Shown here: positions 5,884 through 7,585 of the stretch, one piece after another
How positions within the stretch are numbered: the first letter of the stretch is position 1
How the letters are laid out: every line of letters starts with the position of its first letter
DNA from: Candidatus Izemoplasmatales bacterium
Lineage (GTDB): Bacteria; Bacillota_I; Bacilli_A; Izemoplasmatales; Hujiaoplasmataceae
NCBI GenBank assembly: GCA_028699855.1
Contig: JAQVTV010000039.1
Coordinates: 1-7,585 of the forward strand
Direction: 5' to 3'
Length of the DNA stretch: 7,585 bases
Program-made: the position numbers and the translations under genes
Notes under the pieces: generated by a model
Told to the model about the DNA's origin: nothing
The model's input: the letters and a program-made list of their open reading frames with translations, nothing else
Databases searched by the model: none

Positions 5884-7299
5884 TCAAGCTTCTTTGATTC
5901 TTCTTGATTCTATCCTGACCCATCGATGCCCTTTTGCCGTGGTCGGAGGAAGCCTGTGTTTGGTATAGATATAATTATCCACCGAATGATTGTTTAGATC
6001 CACTTCCATGAAATATCCGCTAGAAGTATAACTTCCCGGTGTTAATTTGTAATAATCTACTAAATCAATGCCTTTGGCCTTGAATTGTGCGACTTCTTCT
6101 TTTTTTAAGGGGATAAAATGATTCTCTGCTCTCAATAACTTCGGCAATACACCCGTAGAAACTTCCACAAGATGATTTGAAGCTTCCAGTTCTTTGGTGA
6201 TTTCCAAATAATCACCATTCTCTACAGATTCATAAGCTTTATACTTTGGCCGTTCTTGAACATTCTTTATCACCACTTCTTCAAATCGAATCGCTTCCTC
6301 AATGGTTTCGATTTCTTCATGTTCATCCTTTTTGGATTTCGCGTCAGAAGGTTTTCTTTGGATATATCGATAAATGAGATAAGCTAACGGAATCAAAAGC
6401 AAGAGCAAGAGCCACCATAAGCCGTTGCCGCCTGACATGTCATAAGCGATCACATAGGTAGAAAAACAATCTGTTTCGAAAGATAACGTTTGGTTTTGCT
6501 CGTCATATTGGGTATCCAACACTTCCGCAATTCCATTGTGGATGCGAATGACATGGTAATTCTTATAACCTTGGTGATTATAAGGAATACCGATCGTGAA
6601 TGTCAAGGGTTCGAGCAACTCAAGAATATGGAGATCCTCTTCTTCAGATTCTTCCAAGACAATGAGGACTTCCAGAAACAAGTTTCCTGAACGTCGGAAT
6701 TGCAGATCGTTTGTGACAATATTTGAAATCGCAGTGATTTCATCTTGTAATATGAAGTGATCGGCAATTTCTCGAATCTTGATTATGACTTCCGCATCTT
6801 TTCCTTGAATCAAAGCGCTTGGTATTTTATCGCCCAAGTGATCAGCGCTCGTTGAGATGTCGCCGGCATCTATCGAATAGCGAATCCACAATGCCCTGAT
6901 TGATACATTCTCAGCCGGCATGTTTTCTGGAATATTTTGAGCCCAGCCGTTAAAAACACAACCTTCTTTTACCGGGTCGGATGGCGCAGAAATACCTGTT
7001 TGATAGTCTTGGGTAATCGCGGGTATCGCGCTTCCACCGTTTGTGATGAATGATATCGTATACTGGTTGATGGTCCACTGAGCCGTGAATTCAATGCTTT
7101 CTGATGGCATTTGCTCCGGAATCGCTTGAGACCAGCCACTAAACGTGTACCCCGCTTTTGTGGGGTTGGATGGAGCTGCAATCGGTGTTTGATAATCTTG
7201 GGTGATCTCTGAAATCGCGCTCCCGCCGTTTGTGTTGAATGATAGCGTGTACTGATTGATGGTCCACTGAGCCGTAAATTCAATGCTTTCTGATGGCAT
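5884..7299 (-). CDS. Listeria-Bacteroides (InlB B-type) repeat surface protein, C-terminal part with cytoplasmic tail
   Basis: The 3' part of a large surface-protein gene. The 471 codons from the ATG at 7299 are given, but this ATG lies inside a repeat and has only a poor ribosome site (GGAG three bases away); the frame is open up to a TAG at 7456-7458 and resumes beyond it, so the true start is outside the window. Order: 63-residue repeats up to residue 138 (TINQYTLSFNTNGG, GYTFSGWSQAIPEQ; Flg_new/InlB B-repeat type); a beta-rich domain at about 140-287 with IGIPYNHQGYKNYHVIRIHN and ETDCFSTYVIAYD, a pattern I recall near the C-terminus of Firmicutes surface proteins; one membrane helix at about 294-311 followed by RYIQRKPSDAKSKK, which places the rest inside; and a 155-residue acidic-then-mixed cytoplasmic tail ending in GHRWVRIESRRIKE, which I do not recognise. 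There is no LPXTG anchor. Adhesion is a common role for such repeats but is not shown here. A strong terminator follows. Confidence 0.75.
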   Translation of the reverse strand: MPSESIEFTAQWTINQYTLSFNTNGGSAISEITQDYQTPIAAPSNPTKAGYTFSGWSQAIPEQMPSESIEFTAQWTINQYTISFITNGGSAIPAITQDYQTGISAPSDPVKEGCVFNGWAQNIPENMPAENVSIRALWIRYSIDAGDISTSADHLGDKIPSALIQGKDAEVIIKIREIADHFILQDEITAISNIVTNDLQFRRSGNLFLEVLIVLEESEEEDLHILELLEPLTFTIGIPYNHQGYKNYHVIRIHNGIAEVLDTQYDEQNQTLSFETDCFSTYVIAYDMSGGNGLWWLLLLLLIPLAYLIYRYIQRKPSDAKSKKDEHEEIETIEEAIRFEEVVIKNVQERPKYKAYESVENGDYLEITKELEASNHLVEVSTGVLPKLLRAENHFIPLKKEEVAQFKAKGIDLVDYYKLTPGSYTSSGYFMEVDLNNHSVDNYIYTKHRLPPTTAKGHRWVRIESRRIKEA

Positions 7300-7585
7300 T
7301 TGCTCCGGAATCGCTTGAGACCAGCCACTAAAGGTGTACCCCGCTTTTGTGGGGTTGGATGGAACTTGAATCGGTGTTTGATAATCTTGGGTGATCTCTG
7401 AAATCGCGGTCCCGCCGTTTGTGTTGAATGATAGCGTATACTGATTGATGGTACACTAAGCCATAAATTCAATGCTTTCTGATGGCATTTGCTCCGGAAT
7501 CGCTTGAGACCAGCCACTAAAGGTGTATCCCGTTTTTGTGGGATTGGATGGAGCTGCAATCGGTGTTTGATAATCTTGGGTGATC
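6886..7585 (-). repeat. Tandem array of 189-bp (63-residue) InlB-type repeats
   Basis: Period 189 bp, shown by the CCAGCC anchor at 6943, 7132, 7321 and 7510. In coding order: a partial copy (7459-7585, runs off the window), full copies at 7267-7455, 7078-7266 and 6889-7077, then a closing Trp codon. The outer copies are nearly identical at DNA level. The last copy (6889-7077) has diverged, for example ITNGGSAIPAITQDYQTG and VFNGWAQNIPENMPAEN. Such homology favours unequal recombination and copy-number change. Confidence 0.95.
7456..7585 (-). pseudogene. Upstream fragment of the repeat-protein gene ending in a nonsense codon
   Basis: Reading in from the window edge, 42 codons (ITQDYQTPIAAPSNP to PSESIEFMA) match the same repeat and the same frame as the downstream gene, then meet TAG at 7456-7458. 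In the other near-identical copies this codon is CAG (Gln). Two more changes lie within 11 bases: TGG to TGT (Trp to Cys, 7453-7455) and ACG to ATG (Thr to Met, 7462-7464). The gene is thus split: the upstream product would lack the membrane helix and tail. Either the gene is decaying, or the stop can be removed by recombination between copies. Confidence 0.75.

Noticed and set aside
6969..7559. A 196-codon open frame on the minus strand, running through the stop at 7456-7458
   Set aside because: It is the repeat array read in another frame. Since the period (189) is a multiple of three, one stop-free unit stays open in every copy. The product is basic and low in complexity, and the InlB-type frame explains the DNA.
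1..7585. CRISPR array, tRNA, rRNA, riboswitch or defence/toxin-antitoxin system
   Set aside because: No spacer-type repeats, no cloverleaf or rRNA-like sequence, and no nuclease, toxin or antitoxin family was recognised. The only repeat array is coding.

Overview
The window looks like a chromosomal segment from a low- to moderate-GC Gram-positive lineage, i.e. Firmicutes or the related walled/wall-less Mycoplasmatota and Erysipelotrichia side. Reasons: strong AAGGAGG-type ribosome binding sites, perfect TATAAT -10 boxes, TTG and GTG starts, and the families present (AraC with a GyrI-like effector domain, membrane-anchored XRE regulator, Listeria-Bacteroides/InlB-type repeat protein). TGA is used as a stop codon by several genes and Trp is TGG, so the code is the standard bacterial one and not the Mycoplasma one. 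I cannot name the genus.

Layout. About 1-734 (+) is the decayed right part of an IS3-family insertion sequence: a DDE transposase broken by stop codons and a frameshift, followed by a likely right terminal inverted repeat. Bases 735-909 hold nothing I can name. From 910 to the end all genes lie on the minus strand. In transcription order (right to left) they are: a tandem-repeat surface protein with one transmembrane helix and a cytoplasmic tail (5884 to beyond 7585, interrupted by a stop codon inside one repeat); a membrane polyferredoxin of the NapH type (4864-5598); an XRE regulator with two membrane helices (4007-4636); a short-chain dehydrogenase (3088-3894); a squalene-cyclase-like alpha-barrel protein of unknown function (1927-2862); and an AraC regulator with a GyrI-like ligand domain (948-1832).

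The genes seem to be mostly separate transcription units and not one operon. Gaps are 94-285 bases, candidate promoters lie upstream of five of them, and hairpins with T-tracts follow the repeat protein, the SDR and the AraC gene. The cyclase-like gene and the AraC gene (94 bases apart, no terminator seen between) are the best candidates for a shared transcript. No obvious multi-gene pathway or defence system is visible. The most notable points are the nonsense codon in a near-identical 189-bp repeat array, the unrecognised cytoplasmic tail of that repeat protein, a strong internal translation start at the domain junction of the AraC regulator, and a palindrome over the -35 region of the membrane-bound XRE regulator.
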